A DNA stretch of 64,000 bases from Aphrocallistes beatrix (Eukaryota > Porifera > Hexactinellida > Sceptrulophora > Aphrocallistidae), in contig OY725491.1 of NCBI GenBank assembly GCA_963281255.1, positions 5,010,857 through 5,074,856 on the forward strand. The letters run 5' to 3'. The notes beneath the pieces are model-generated. The model was not told the origin of the DNA, searched no databases, and was given only the letters and a program-made list of their open reading frames with translations. Both the position numbers and the translations under genes were made by a program. Shown here piece after piece: positions 45,956 through 57,600 of the stretch (position 1 is its first letter; every line of letters begins with the position of its first letter).

Positions 45956-47059
45956 ATGGTGTCATCTACAATATTAGTGCTCATCCTTCTCATCTGTTTA
46001 ATAAGTCTTCATGATGCAATTCAAGTTAAGATAATACCCGAGTTTGTTTGGCAGGGCCATCATGCTAGAGTGCTAGAATGTGATATACCTTGTGAGTTTT
46101 CGGAAGAACCAGAAAATCCTGATGCCGAATTATACGTAGCGATCAATAATGAAGATGTCAAAAAATTCGTGGACAGTAAATCAGAACATCCAATAAAAAT
46201 CATAGCTTCGGAGGAAGGCGAACATTACTATCATTTACTCAAACTCGAATATTTAAAACAACATTTTCAGGCTACATCTCTGATAAACAGACACTCAGAC
46301 ATTCCTTTGGTGTTGATGCCAGATATGGATATCGTCAAAGCCATGAAAGTATCCAAACGTGCACAACCAAAGGCCAGTTTTGTGGCTGTTAATTGCGACC
46401 CAAAAAATAATCGCAACGACTATGTAAAGGCGATCGCTGAAGTAATAGGGGTGGATGCGCCTAGCAATTGTTTCAACAATATGAAATGGCCTTTTTGTGA
46501 AGGAAGACCTTGCACTAAAGTAGAAATACTCCGCAACTATAAATTTAACCTCGCTTTTGAGAACGGTGATAGTCCTGGATATGTAACAGAAAAAATCTAC
46601 GACGCTTTCGAGGCTGGGGTTCTACCAGTTTACATGGGAACACGTGACGTAGCAGAAGCGGTACCTAAAGGCTCTTACATATATGTGTCAGATTTTAAGA
46701 CACCCCAGGATGTAGCAAATTATTTGAAAGAGGTCATTCGGAATGAGACTTTGTACAGAAGTTATTTTCAGTGGAAATATAAGCATGATATTCTATTCGA
46801 AATGAGAAATCGGGCACTGTGGGAAGATGACAATTTTTGTCGCGTGTGTTATTATGTAGATGCAATGAAGCGAGGATTTGATTGGGACCGTATCTACCAG
46901 AAGGCTGTGGATAGGATTCTACCATTCAAGGGATCTAATGAAAAAAATTCAGATTACCCTCGTGATTGCATACTGAACTATTCATCGTATTCCTTCTTTT
47001 TGCTTCTAATGGTGATAGTAACCTTATTTTTCAAGAAGCTCTTTAGGAAGAGAATATAG
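45956..47059 (+). CDS. GT10 fucosyltransferase-like enzyme, copy 3
   Basis: 367 residues, single exon. It shares with copy 1 the N-terminal hydrophobic segment, the intact donor-binding signature YKFNLAFENGDSPGYVTEK, AGVLPVYMG, the FCRVC pair and the C-terminal hydrophobic segment with basic end (SFFLLLMVIVTLFF, KKLFRKRI). It is about four residues shorter because the spacer before the last segment differs (LPFKGSNEKNSDYPRDC versus LPSEASNEKSDHPDNVPCDC). Scattered substitutions elsewhere are conservative. About 240 bp of 5' flank and the 3' flank through the tail-exon copy are conserved with copy 1, so regulation may be shared. Confidence 0.9.
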   Translation: MVSSTILVLILLICLISLHDAIQVKIIPEFVWQGHHARVLECDIPCEFSEEPENPDAELYVAINNEDVKKFVDSKSEHPIKIIASEEGEHYYHLLKLEYLKQHFQATSLINRHSDIPLVLMPDMDIVKAMKVSKRAQPKASFVAVNCDPKNNRNDYVKAIAEVIGVDAPSNCFNNMKWPFCEGRPCTKVEILRNYKFNLAFENGDSPGYVTEKIYDAFEAGVLPVYMGTRDVAEAVPKGSYIYVSDFKTPQDVANYLKEVIRNETLYRSYFQWKYKHDILFEMRNRALWEDDNFCRVCYYVDAMKRGFDWDRIYQKAVDRILPFKGSNEKNSDYPRDCILNYSSYSFFLLLMVIVTLFFKKLFRKRI

Positions 47060-47526
47060 TAATCGCCGAAAATGTTGCTATTTTTGTGAATGTTTGTCCA
47101 TTCCAGTAGTTTCAGTATAACATATCTCGAGTCAAAAGTTTAGTTAATTCATTTGATATATGTTTAGTAGCCGATTATAGAAATAAAGACATCCTTACTT
47201 ACTTAAAAGAAATCACTTATAAATTTATACTTAGCATATCATATCTTATTTTGCTTATTCATATTCATTATTAAATACATCATTTGCAGTCTTGTTTAAT
47301 TTTCCATTTAATGGGGAGGTTCCAGCGAGGAAGATGCCTCTAATCGATCCCGATGTATTAGCTCCTTGAGTTGACTTCTTAAACTCAAGGCGCTAAGAAT
47401 TTTGGCCGATTTTAAAATTGGAAGCTCAAACTAGCAATTTAGTATGATACCTCACATAGGGATCACAAAATAGAGTAAAGCAAAACGAAAGATAAATTCA
47501 CGCAGAAAAAACTAGTTCAGTAAATC

Positions 47527-47763
47527 TCAGCTGCTAAAAGCGTGTACTTCAGTCATTATTTCCAGTTTAGATAGGTTAGAGTAGACTGGAGGATTTTCTA
47601 GCGTATCATTAGTATAAACAGGGTTATCATATCCTGACATTTTTTTCATCGGCTATCCCAGGTGTTGCAGCTTCAAAATCCTTTTTCTCTCCTGGATAGA
47701 GTTCGTAGATTGCATCCTGATTATCCACGGTATTATAAGGAGATGCATATATCTCAGATGGTT
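47527..47763 (-). pseudogene. Tyrosine-rich receptor-tail exon, copy 3
   Basis: After a TTTATTTAG acceptor the frame reads EPSEIYASPYNTVDNQ, DAIYELYPGEKKDFEAATPG and IADEK. A seventh A in the run near 47640 then shifts it, and MSGYDNPVYTN through KLEIMTEVHAFSS continues in the next frame to a TGA. Copy 1 (27915-28121) is intact where this one is broken, and the reverse. Five or more tyrosines in IYAS, IYEL, NPVY and PVYSNL contexts suggest a phosphorylated cytoplasmic tail. Confidence 0.6.
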
Positions 47764-47875
47764 CTAAATAAAGAATATTTGTTTCAAATATGTAGAGATG
47801 GGGATCGAGTTAAGTTGGTTACCAGGTTTGCATCTAGCCATCCCCTCGGGGGGTTAGCCCCCTTTTAAAAATATT

Positions 47876-49040
47876 AAATTATTTTATTGTTACGAATTCT
47901 ATTATTTGGAAATCAATTCTGCTATTTTGGATGTTTAACCTCTGATCAAGATTCTTTCATCAATGAGCTGAGCGTGAGTGCAACAGAAGAAACCTTTGGC
48001 AGTCAAGAGAAGCACACTATAATGACGGAAGAAGTACTGGCAGAAAATCTCAACACTCTCAACTCCAAGTTATATCAGCTCTCCTGGACAGCACACACCT
48101 ATCTCAATTCCATGAAAAACTCGCAACCAAAGCTGAATCGTTGAAACATCTGGATATCTTATACGCATACCATTCTCGACCTGAAGTGAGCTCAGAAAAA
48201 AAAACAAGTTGGACACTCTGTTTATCAATTGTACGAAGAATATAATAAAACTAAATTTGGCATAAACATCACATCAACCCAAAACCCCGAGAATACACAT
48301 TTGCTGTGCTTCTACCTTTTGTCATAATATTAATTTCCTCCAAAGAGGTAATTCACGTTGAGCTAGATTCCACACCAGAACCAGACATTCCTAATAAGGT
48401 ATTCACTTATGTAGATTTTAAATTACTTAATGGCAAGGAGAGTATATTAATATCTCGCAACTAAACACCTGCTCACTAGACAACATTCTTGCTATTCTAA
48501 CTTTATTTAAGAGAAACATGAATCCTGTAATTCAGCGGATCTACTCTCTCTGAAACTAAATTATATCCTATCATCTCCCTCATCAATGAATTCGATTTCG
48601 ACAAGGTCCGAGATCATATAGCAAACGCAATTGGGCTGCAAATCAGATGCATTGACATGATCAACCACTATAACTTCTTTGTTTCTGAGGCTCTTGTTAT
48701 CCAATATCTACAGAAACTTGAACTATGCAATGACAAATACAGAACATCATTTTACTGCCATCTTTGCGAAAACACATTTACTTCTACGTGCAAGCTAAGA
48801 GTCATTTATTGTGTGATTAGTAATTTAGAACATTCGATAAGTGCCAACTTCTTCCTCGAAAATGTAAACATTGTAGCACCACCGACACTTCTAAATTTGA
48901 GAGACTGTCGAGTAGATTTCTATTTATACCGCTACTTCTTACCATTGAAATCGGACATCTATCAAAACCCAGCGAACGCCTCCTTCTACCGAATATAAAT
49001 AAACAATTTACAATCAGCCACGAAGACAAGAAGGAGCCAT
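47876..49040 (+). pseudogene. Coding-like relic of unknown family
   Basis: Less AT-rich than its neighbours, with several open blocks in changing frames: EETFGSQEKHTIMTEEVLAE in 47887-48144, NSISTRS / INEFDFDKVRDHIANAIGLQ near 48580-48650, and a 113-codon frame at 48657-48998 containing FFVSEALVIQYLQKLELC and SFYCHLCENTF. It looks like an old protein-coding gene or transposon with several frameshifts. I do not recognise the family. Confidence 0.4.
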
Positions 49041-50210
49041 AACATCACGCTTCACTATTGACACATCCATTTTAAGTGTATTGCTGGAAAGGTAAAGCTA
49101 ATGACGAATCCATGCCGGGGCGAAACACAAGATTGGGATCAGAATAACAAGTGAGTTTAAAACGTGTTCATATGTTATTTGCTGGCCCTAAAATATGTCT
49201 GGTGTAGTACCTAAATGATATTATTCGATGCAAAATCTGTGTTGTCTGCCGAAATTCATTCTCCAATTTTAATATGTGTGCCCTGAATAAATAGAATTCT
49301 TCTGCTAATTTATCTTGGGTAATTTTCAAATTGTGTTCCCAAATAGTGGATTATCCCGATTACATTTTAGGCATAGTTAGCTAATGGCAGTTAGATGCCA
49401 CCCCTCATGTTGTCTGTTTACGATGAGTATGCCATTTACTCTCAAACATCGGTACACTCGACTCTTTGTACATTTGACGTCATACATTAAACTGTTGTAT
49501 ATTCAACTGTCATGCACTTCGTCATACATTATCCTGTCGGTACTGTATTGAAACTGGCCTATTTTTTATGCCTTTTCGGTGACATACACGGCCGTGCATG
49601 AAGTAGGCCATGGGTACCCAAAGCTAATTTGTTAAATTTTAGTAGGCACAGCCTTTGATATGGCGGTCTAGGCCGCATGTGCCGCATCCTGGCTACATAG
49701 GCTCTTTTTAAAATAGTCAGATTTATTAAGGAAATCTTTTAAAATATAATATAATTGTACTTGAGCTTAATCGTAACTAGAGTCCTAATAATTAGTCAGA
49801 CTATTATTTTAAACAAGGCAAGTATGAAATTGTGAATTTTAAAAGCGAAATTACAATTTTTGCATTGTCATTTTGTGCTAAAGTCAATTATTCACCTAAA
49901 TCTCACTTTCAAAGCCTACTATATCTTGCTGAATCCTTGAACAAATACCAAAAAAATTACACAGCTAAATGATATTTAAATACATTAATATTTGTATAAC
50001 TAAATTCAGTAGTATATAAGACTTATTTGAGTACACTGATTCTAAAACTCAATAATGCCAGCCTGAAAAAGTCCCTCACACCTTGGATGATGACACAATA
50101 CATGTCATCTCAGGAATTTGGAAGCACACTTCTAGCCCGTTTGTGAGGCGCTTTTTCTTACATCAATTAAAGTTTGTAGGATGAAAATTGTGGATCTAAA
50201 TTTTGGTTGT
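49041..50210. other. No gene seen; one repeat copy
   Basis: 49553-49615 resembles the arms of the inverted repeat at 15638-15877. The rest is AT-rich without recognisable content. Confidence 0.4.
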
Positions 50211-50402
50211 ATCATCATGATGACGTCAGCATAATTAATTAGCATAGTTTTGTATAGTCATCTACATTGAACACTTTCTACAGCATATGTTTATTTCTAT
50301 TTCCTATCATTTTAACTCTATTTGCCATTTATAATTATTGCTATGTCATCATGATGACGTCAGCATAATTAATTAACATAATTTTGTAGAGTCATCTATT
50401 CT
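50211..50402. repeat. Direct repeat centred on ATCATGATGACGTCAGCATA
   Basis: A unit of about 57 bp occurs at 50211 and again at 50345, each with the CRE-type TGACGTCA and GCATAATTAATTA. Confidence 0.85.
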
Positions 50403-50805
50403 GAACACTTTATTGAACAATTGTTTATCTTAAACTATTAAAATTTGACCTCTAATAGGCATTTATCATTAAAATTAGGCGATGATGACAAAGTTTTTAA
50501 TCGCAGTTGCTCAGAGGTCCTATGTCCAATGGATCTAGGAATTAAATAGGTTTTAGAGGGCCTCATATTTCACCAGTATTATCAATCTCAAGTTTCTAGC
50601 TCTTCTAGTTTTTGTGCAATAAGCAAAAGAATGAAATCACAAAATGCTACGTAATGATGATGATTTAGCATATATTGAAAACCGTATGAGGAGGTGCACA
50701 TCTACATATATGTCCGCAGCTTCACATAAGATTTCAGGGCGATATCTTTTAAACTCTATCTGTGCACCACTTACGGCGGCCGGCCGCACACCAGCACTCA
50801 TTTTA

Positions 50806-50876
50806 GTACTGTGCTACTATATTATTATATTGGATCATAGATCCAATATAATAATATAGGAAGCACACTAAAAATA
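50806..50876. repeat. Perfect 20-bp-arm hairpin within a longer imperfect stem
   Basis: CTATATTATTATATTGGATC, ATA loop, then its exact complement. Outer arms TAGTACTGTGCT / AAGCACACTA extend the stem imperfectly. Confidence 0.9.
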
Positions 50877-50927
50877 TATTATTTTTATAGAATATTCCGT
50901 GGTTAATAAATACACAAGTCCCCATAG

Positions 50928-51036
50928 AGTGCGTAAAAGTCCTATTTGCAATATATTTAGATCATACTAGGAGGATCCGGATTCTCCTCCTAGTAGAACC
51001 TAAATATGTTGCAATAGAAACTTTTCAACGTGATAA
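50928..51036. repeat. Second long hairpin
   Basis: Left arm AAAAGTCCTATTTGCAATAT..TACTAGGAGGAT pairs with ATTCTCCTCCTAGTA..GCAATAGAAACTTTT. Arms are about 45 bp with few mismatches and a very short loop. Confidence 0.85.
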
Positions 51037-51681
51037 TTCTTATTTAATGCTTCATCAAGTCGAGATATTCTTATTTCGTGGAAATTCTTTGGTGCGTACG
51101 GCTGGTACGGAAATCTCCCGTACCACTTTTGATAAAGGTCTGGCTCCACCGCACCTCATTTTTGTGCAGTTCCTATGTTAGGAGATATACCTATAAAACA
51201 TGGAATATACAACATGTAACTATCGCCCATTCTGAAATAAGTAGTGGACTGATTTGTACGATATGAGTACCTGATAAGATATCAAAGGCAAACAATAGTA
51301 TTTTACTTTGACATTTATCAAATACCTTTCAAATACTTGGTACGGAGCCGAACCAAATTTGAATAATATTTCCTCCGTACCACCTTCCGAGTAGGATTTG
51401 CAGCGCCTGTTATACCTTTAAATAATCATTTACAAATTTATATTATATTAAGCTTGAAGTAATGGAATTCCTTTCTCATCAACATTTGGACGTATTACAT
51501 CACTAAGAAGATTTAAAAGGATGATTGGTTACATGGTAATTCTCTCTGAAATATGATATACTTATCTTATCATGCATCTATAGAATCACAGAAATGAAAT
51601 TGATCTTTATTTATGCTCACACTTGCAAGTATATAATAGAATAATTGGAAGTTTATAAGTTTTGTCTAAGATTCACAAATC

Positions 51682-54600
51682 ATGGAAGTTTTAATGAAAC
51701 AAATTTATCACCGTTTTTTATGGATTCTAGCTTTGTGTTATTGGCTACACTACGCTCTTGTAAATGGGCAGAGTAAGTTAACTAGATATTGTAATCTGAT
51801 TTCTAATCATGTTTATATGTAGTTAAAACCATTTCAGTCGTAGGCTTATTTTACTGAATAATTAATTAATTAAATAATTTATCAACCAAATGAGGAATTT
51901 TCAAGTGACTATTTTTAATAATTTGTAACATCTCGATGTTAAGGGCTTTGAATTCTGAATAGTAAACAAATAATGGCGTAATTAGGGTGATAAATTAATA
52001 TAGACTTGAATACTGAAAATATTCGTTCAAAAATTCCGGCAGTTTTTTTAAAGATCACCTTCGATAAAATGTGCCTGACGTTATAAAAACGCCGAATTTT
52101 TTTATTGATTTCATTGTATTACTGGTCTACCATAACGTGCTAGTTGGAAGGTACCTTTTTCCATATTTTTGAGTTTACCCCTTAAAGTTTAGCGTATCTA
52201 AAATTTGAAGATAATTGAAGAGTTTTTGAAGCATTTAACAGTTGACTTTTACATATTTGATATTTTTGATATGGAGTTCAAACATGTTTTGGACCCTTTA
52301 GAGATTATATAATGCATTTGTTTATAAGAAAAGCCATTAAAATCCCTTAAAAATAGATCTATAGGATCGTTTCTTTCTATAACCCTCAGGGAATGGCAGG
52401 TTTAAAGGCAGATATCTAGCGATAATTGCACCTGAAATAAAATTATGATCTTTTTTAAAAAAAGGGTTCATATCCGATCATTGGTTCGTGAGTCATGACT
52501 ATTACTGAGTAATGTTCGGGAACAGAACCTCTCTAGGCCCCGAAATACCCCTGTGTCATATCTTAAAAAGTATTGAAGATAGATTATCCATTAAAATCTT
52601 AAATGGAAGGATATATACGATTATTATATAGGTTCCTCAAACATCCCTTTGTCAAAATATAATATTTCTCGACTTAATATTGACTTTATAGTAATACAGA
52701 TCCAATGGAGAACTTTGAATAAATTAAAAAATGGTGAATCTAATGAAGAAATATGTGTCCAAGTGAGGATACTATACTAAACAACCATTACAATTGTTGT
52801 TAATAATGTGTACAGAAAAAATTGGACACCTTTCATACTTATTTTGGAAGTACTGATCTTGGACCCTCTATATACGGTCAGAATCGCCATTTACGTTCCA
52901 AAAATCTCTCTATCTCTGAAGTATAAGTCCAAATTCTTAGTTTTCAATTACAAATATACAACTAATAATATGTGCTAGCGAAAAAAGGAAAAACCAGACT
53001 TTGAGACGCTGTATCTCAAAAACTAGAAATGATAGTCAAAAACGGTTTGGAATTTGTGAATAAATATATCTCTCCCAAATCGACTACGTGCCCACGCTTA
53101 ACATCTTAGATATCTCTCTTTTTAACATTGGCTGCAAGCCAAATCGAAGCATTTTTCGCGGGAGGTATCATTAAGTTGCTCTAATTGGACTTGGAATGTT
53201 GAAGTGAAAGTGAAAGTTAATTGAAAGTGAACTGAAAGTGAAAATGAAAGTGGGAAATTTCTATTTATACCTTTGACCCCAAGTCCAAGTAGAGTTAAAA
53301 TTCAATTATTAAGAATCCATCAATGGAAACTAATTGCATAAGAAAAAAGAATTTTCTAGATAAACCGAATCAAACAGATTACCTGGTCAGGCCCTACCAC
53401 CAGACTCAACCGAGTCTACCAGCAACAATCGGCTTTATATTCACCATGTGTTAAATTTCTGCTGAACATTAGATCAAAAGGATAATTTTAATTACATCAT
53501 TTCAAAAGAACAAGTTACACTTTAACCTTCTAGCTAGATAGTTAGAAAGTTTTATTAATTGACATGATGATGAGATCGTAGTAGAGATTAAATGAATAGT
53601 TTTTGAAATACAAGTACATAGATATTACATTTCCAATACATCATTTGAAATGTGAGAACTTGTTTATGGTTGTTGCAGTGCTTTTACCTTAGCAGGGATT
53701 GGAATAATGTCTCCTATTATAGTTTTATATAAAGTATTCATATTGTTTGGTAGAATCACAGGTGCAATGTTTTCTGCTGTAGAAATTTAGAATAACAGTT
53801 TCTTCTAATTAACATAGGAGAAGCCACTCAAAACTAGTCATTAAACTCACAACTAACCTAAATTCTCCTTTCTCAAATAAAGGTCCGTATTTTTCTTTGG
53901 AGAGAGGAGAATTTAGGTCGATCATGAATTTCATGCTGTTTACCTTTGAAGTATAATATTGATCACTTCTTTTATAAGTTAATACATAATAAATTGATCC
54001 TTGCTTACACTTACACTTGCAAGTTGGATAATCAATTGTTGACTTGTTTTCTAGAATTCTTTTGAGATTGATATTCAAGGAAGTTTTCATGCAGCAAAAG
54101 TGTCCAAATTTTGAGAGATTAATATGTTACATTATCGGTTTCTTTTCGCTTTTGTAAATTAAGAAATTAAGAAATTTAAAATACGGTTATTAAGTTTATA
54201 ATATTTTTCATCGTGTAAAAAAATTATCCTTAATATAAAATATTTATGAATTAACCTGGGTATTATATCAAATATTGCGTTGGGATTATAGAGTAATAAA
54301 AATAGAGCTATTAAGAAGTATTAATCATTCTTTTATCTTTTGAAGTATTACCTGATTGTTATTTTTCATAATGGATAATGCATCAGAACTGTGACATATT
54401 TGTTTATATTTTTTAAATTAGGTTACGGAGACCTCAGATTAAGTCAAGGTCATGAAGGCTTATTAGAGATTTATTACAATGGATGGGGATATGTTTGTGA
54501 AAGTGGTTGGGATTTCAAAGACTCAAATGTCGCTTGCAGAAGTTTGGGATATGGAAGCGCATATACCTATCGAACACGATATTCTCACCCTAACCAAACA

Positions 54601-57600
54601 ATTCAATTTAATATTAATAATGTCAATTGTAATGGGAATGAAAGCAACCTACTTGAATGTGATTTTTCAACGTCGGTCACATATTGCCGCTATTACAATC
54701 ATGTCTACTTAGATTGCAGTTTTGGTAAGTTATTGTATTTATTTTTAGGAAGAATGAGAATCATGTAAAATATTGCACCCAAGATAAATTACAGTAGAAG
54801 TCGCTTAATCGGACTCGGATAATCAGGACAATCTATAGGGAATGACTTTTATGTGCAAAAGTCATCAGATAATCGTGACGTAACTTCGGTTAATCGGGAC
54901 AAAACATGTCATAGTTCATCTATTCATCAAGATTTTTGCCCCAATTAAGCGATAAATATGTTGGTTTTCATCGTATAATCGGGATAAAAGAGCAAATTAT
55001 ACGATTAAAAGTTAATATCCTCGTTTAATCTGGAATGGGATCCGATTAAGCGATTGTAATTTTAAAGTGATTGGTCAATCAGAAAGACAAAATATTCTGC
55101 TAGGGTGGTGCAGTGGTTAGGGCGTTTGAATACCAAGACTTAGGTCACGGGTTCTAACATCTTCACGACTGTTCTGTGATTTATAATACATATTTTTATA
55201 TTTTTAATTTCTAAATCTATATCTGCAGGTTCTACACTTGCTAGCGCTGCACTGATAGCGAACACGATTTGTGTCCCCCTGAGTCACCCTTCAACTTCCC
55301 CTCTCACCAATTTGATAAATTTTAGTATATTAGATTATGAGGATAAGGAAAACTTTTGAGATTTCGAAAATGATCCAAAAAACTTTTAAAAAAGGTATGC
55401 GATTATCCTCGAATATGGTTGCCAGAATTTCTTACGACTAAACCCGGACAAATATATGCTAGTAACAAATTATTAATTCTTACTCTTATCTCAACATTTC
55501 CAGCTGCAAATTAACTATTAAGATATATTTTCAAATCATTTTAATTCAATTGTTATATTTAAGGATGCCACACAGCAGCATCGATATTCATAATAATTTC
55601 CTGGACGAGACAGATAAAATAGCTAATTTCGGTCCCGTTCCGGAAACTGACTATGTGTTGCCTGCTTTTATTTAATCTATTTAATTATCTATAGATCATT
55701 GTCAATCATATCTTTACGATTCTGGAAATTCAGCTCAAGTAGTTCAATATTTCAATGGACAGGATTGGTTCTATATATGCAAAGACAAATTCTCTGAGAA
55801 AAATGCCCATGTCATCTGCTATGAGAATTATGGAACTGAGGCACTTAACTATGCTTATGCTGAAGGCAGAAGTCTTTTATTCGGTTACTCATTCTATCCT
55901 TATCAACTAAAGTGTAAAGGTGATGAAGCTAGTATCTGCAACTGTCCTATTGAGAGACAGACATGTAGTTCTTTTGAAGCAGTGGAAGTATTCTGTAAAA
56001 AGCCAGGTAGACATGATTTGTCAATTTATTTTTGTGTAATCAAGTCTAAAATTTCGCTCGCTTGCTCTTTGCCCTTGTATCAGTATTAGTTTGTCCCTAA
56101 ACTGAGAGATTATTTGTACTTTCTACACTTTTCAAGACATGATAATCTTATAAATGAAAACGCTGAGGTTTTTCTTTGCTCGTTTGTTTAGTTGTTAACC
56201 CGAATTGATTGAAGAATTGGCAAGTCGTAGAGATATGAAAATTGGCATGTGGGTGATAAATGATAAATCTACGATTAAGATCTAAAAAGCGAAATTTTCA
56301 CACTTTTTCTATACAACATGGTATGTATTCTTAGAATTGATCCCAATAAGTGAACTGAGTGCACAATAAACTTATTTTTAACATTAACTCAGTATGGATT
56401 TTTTAAAAATATGTATTCATGCAAATGGGCATGCCTAATTTCCGGGACGGGACCGTCCCCGAAAATCTAGATACCAAATTTCCTCAACGGAATGGATCCC
56501 GTCCCGGAAATTAGGTATCTTAACCCGTCCTGTCTCGGAAATTAGGTATCTAAACTCGTCCCATCCCGGAAATTAAGTACATTTTCTGTCTCGTCCTGGG
56601 GGTTTAACCATCTCGACTCTCCCGTTCCGGAAATTAAGTACCTAGATTTTCCTGGATGGCCCTTTTCCGCCCCGTAAATTGGCATCTTAACCCATCCCGT
56701 CCCGTAATTAGGCATGCCCAGCAAATCTATTTTTACGTACATACACTATCCGGACAAAAGTATTTGCACACTTCATTATCTTACGTGCATTTAATACTAA
56801 ATGGGTCTATTCATGGAGATTAAAACTCCGAAGCGGTAAGTGATAAAACTAATCGGGTTTCAAATTCGAAATCTTCGCATTCGAATTAGTTATTGTAGGA
56901 TATTTCTAATCAATTATTAATGCCCAATGTTTTCAAATTATCAATCACTGCCATCTTGTGCCACATATGTCCCTTTATATCACTATATTGTGATGTACTA
57001 CCTCTTGTGGCACAGGTTGATAATTTTACTCATGGGTTGAGCAATTTATTAGAAATCTTCAACTATTACTAATTCGAATGTGAAGATTTCGAATCTTAAA
57101 TCAGACTCTTAATAGCTCTTAGAGTTTGAATACTTTTCCCTTCATGAAAAGACCCAATTTAGTACTATTTGTATGGGGAATAATATAGTGTACAAATACT
57201 TTTGTCCGATTAGTGTATGTGTATTCTTAATAGATTACTTGATGATTCGTTTAACCAAAAATCCCGAAGAATTTCTTCAAGCTTACATGGATTCTAGATG
57301 GCTATATGTTTGTGTGGTTATTGATGAATACGATACAAAAGAATATATTGATTACATTCAATCTATCTATTCTGAAACGATGGATCTTGCATGTAGAGAA
57401 CTTGGATACAGTAGAGCAAAATCTTTTGAATTGAACTTCAGTTTCAGATCATCCGAATCTGAGTTTTATTTGGTGTTAAGAGAATGCACTCAATATGATA
57501 CTAAAATCTCCAACTGTGTCGATACTGAATGGGGTTATTATCCCTATCATAGCAGGGCATATTGCCAAACTAGGATTTCTCTGAGATGCGAGGGTTAGTT

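Noticed and set aside
53809-54090. 93-codon minus-strand frame in SRCR intron 1
   Set aside because: A CKCKCK cluster and a possible splice donor are visible, but no domain, start context or partner exon supports a gene.
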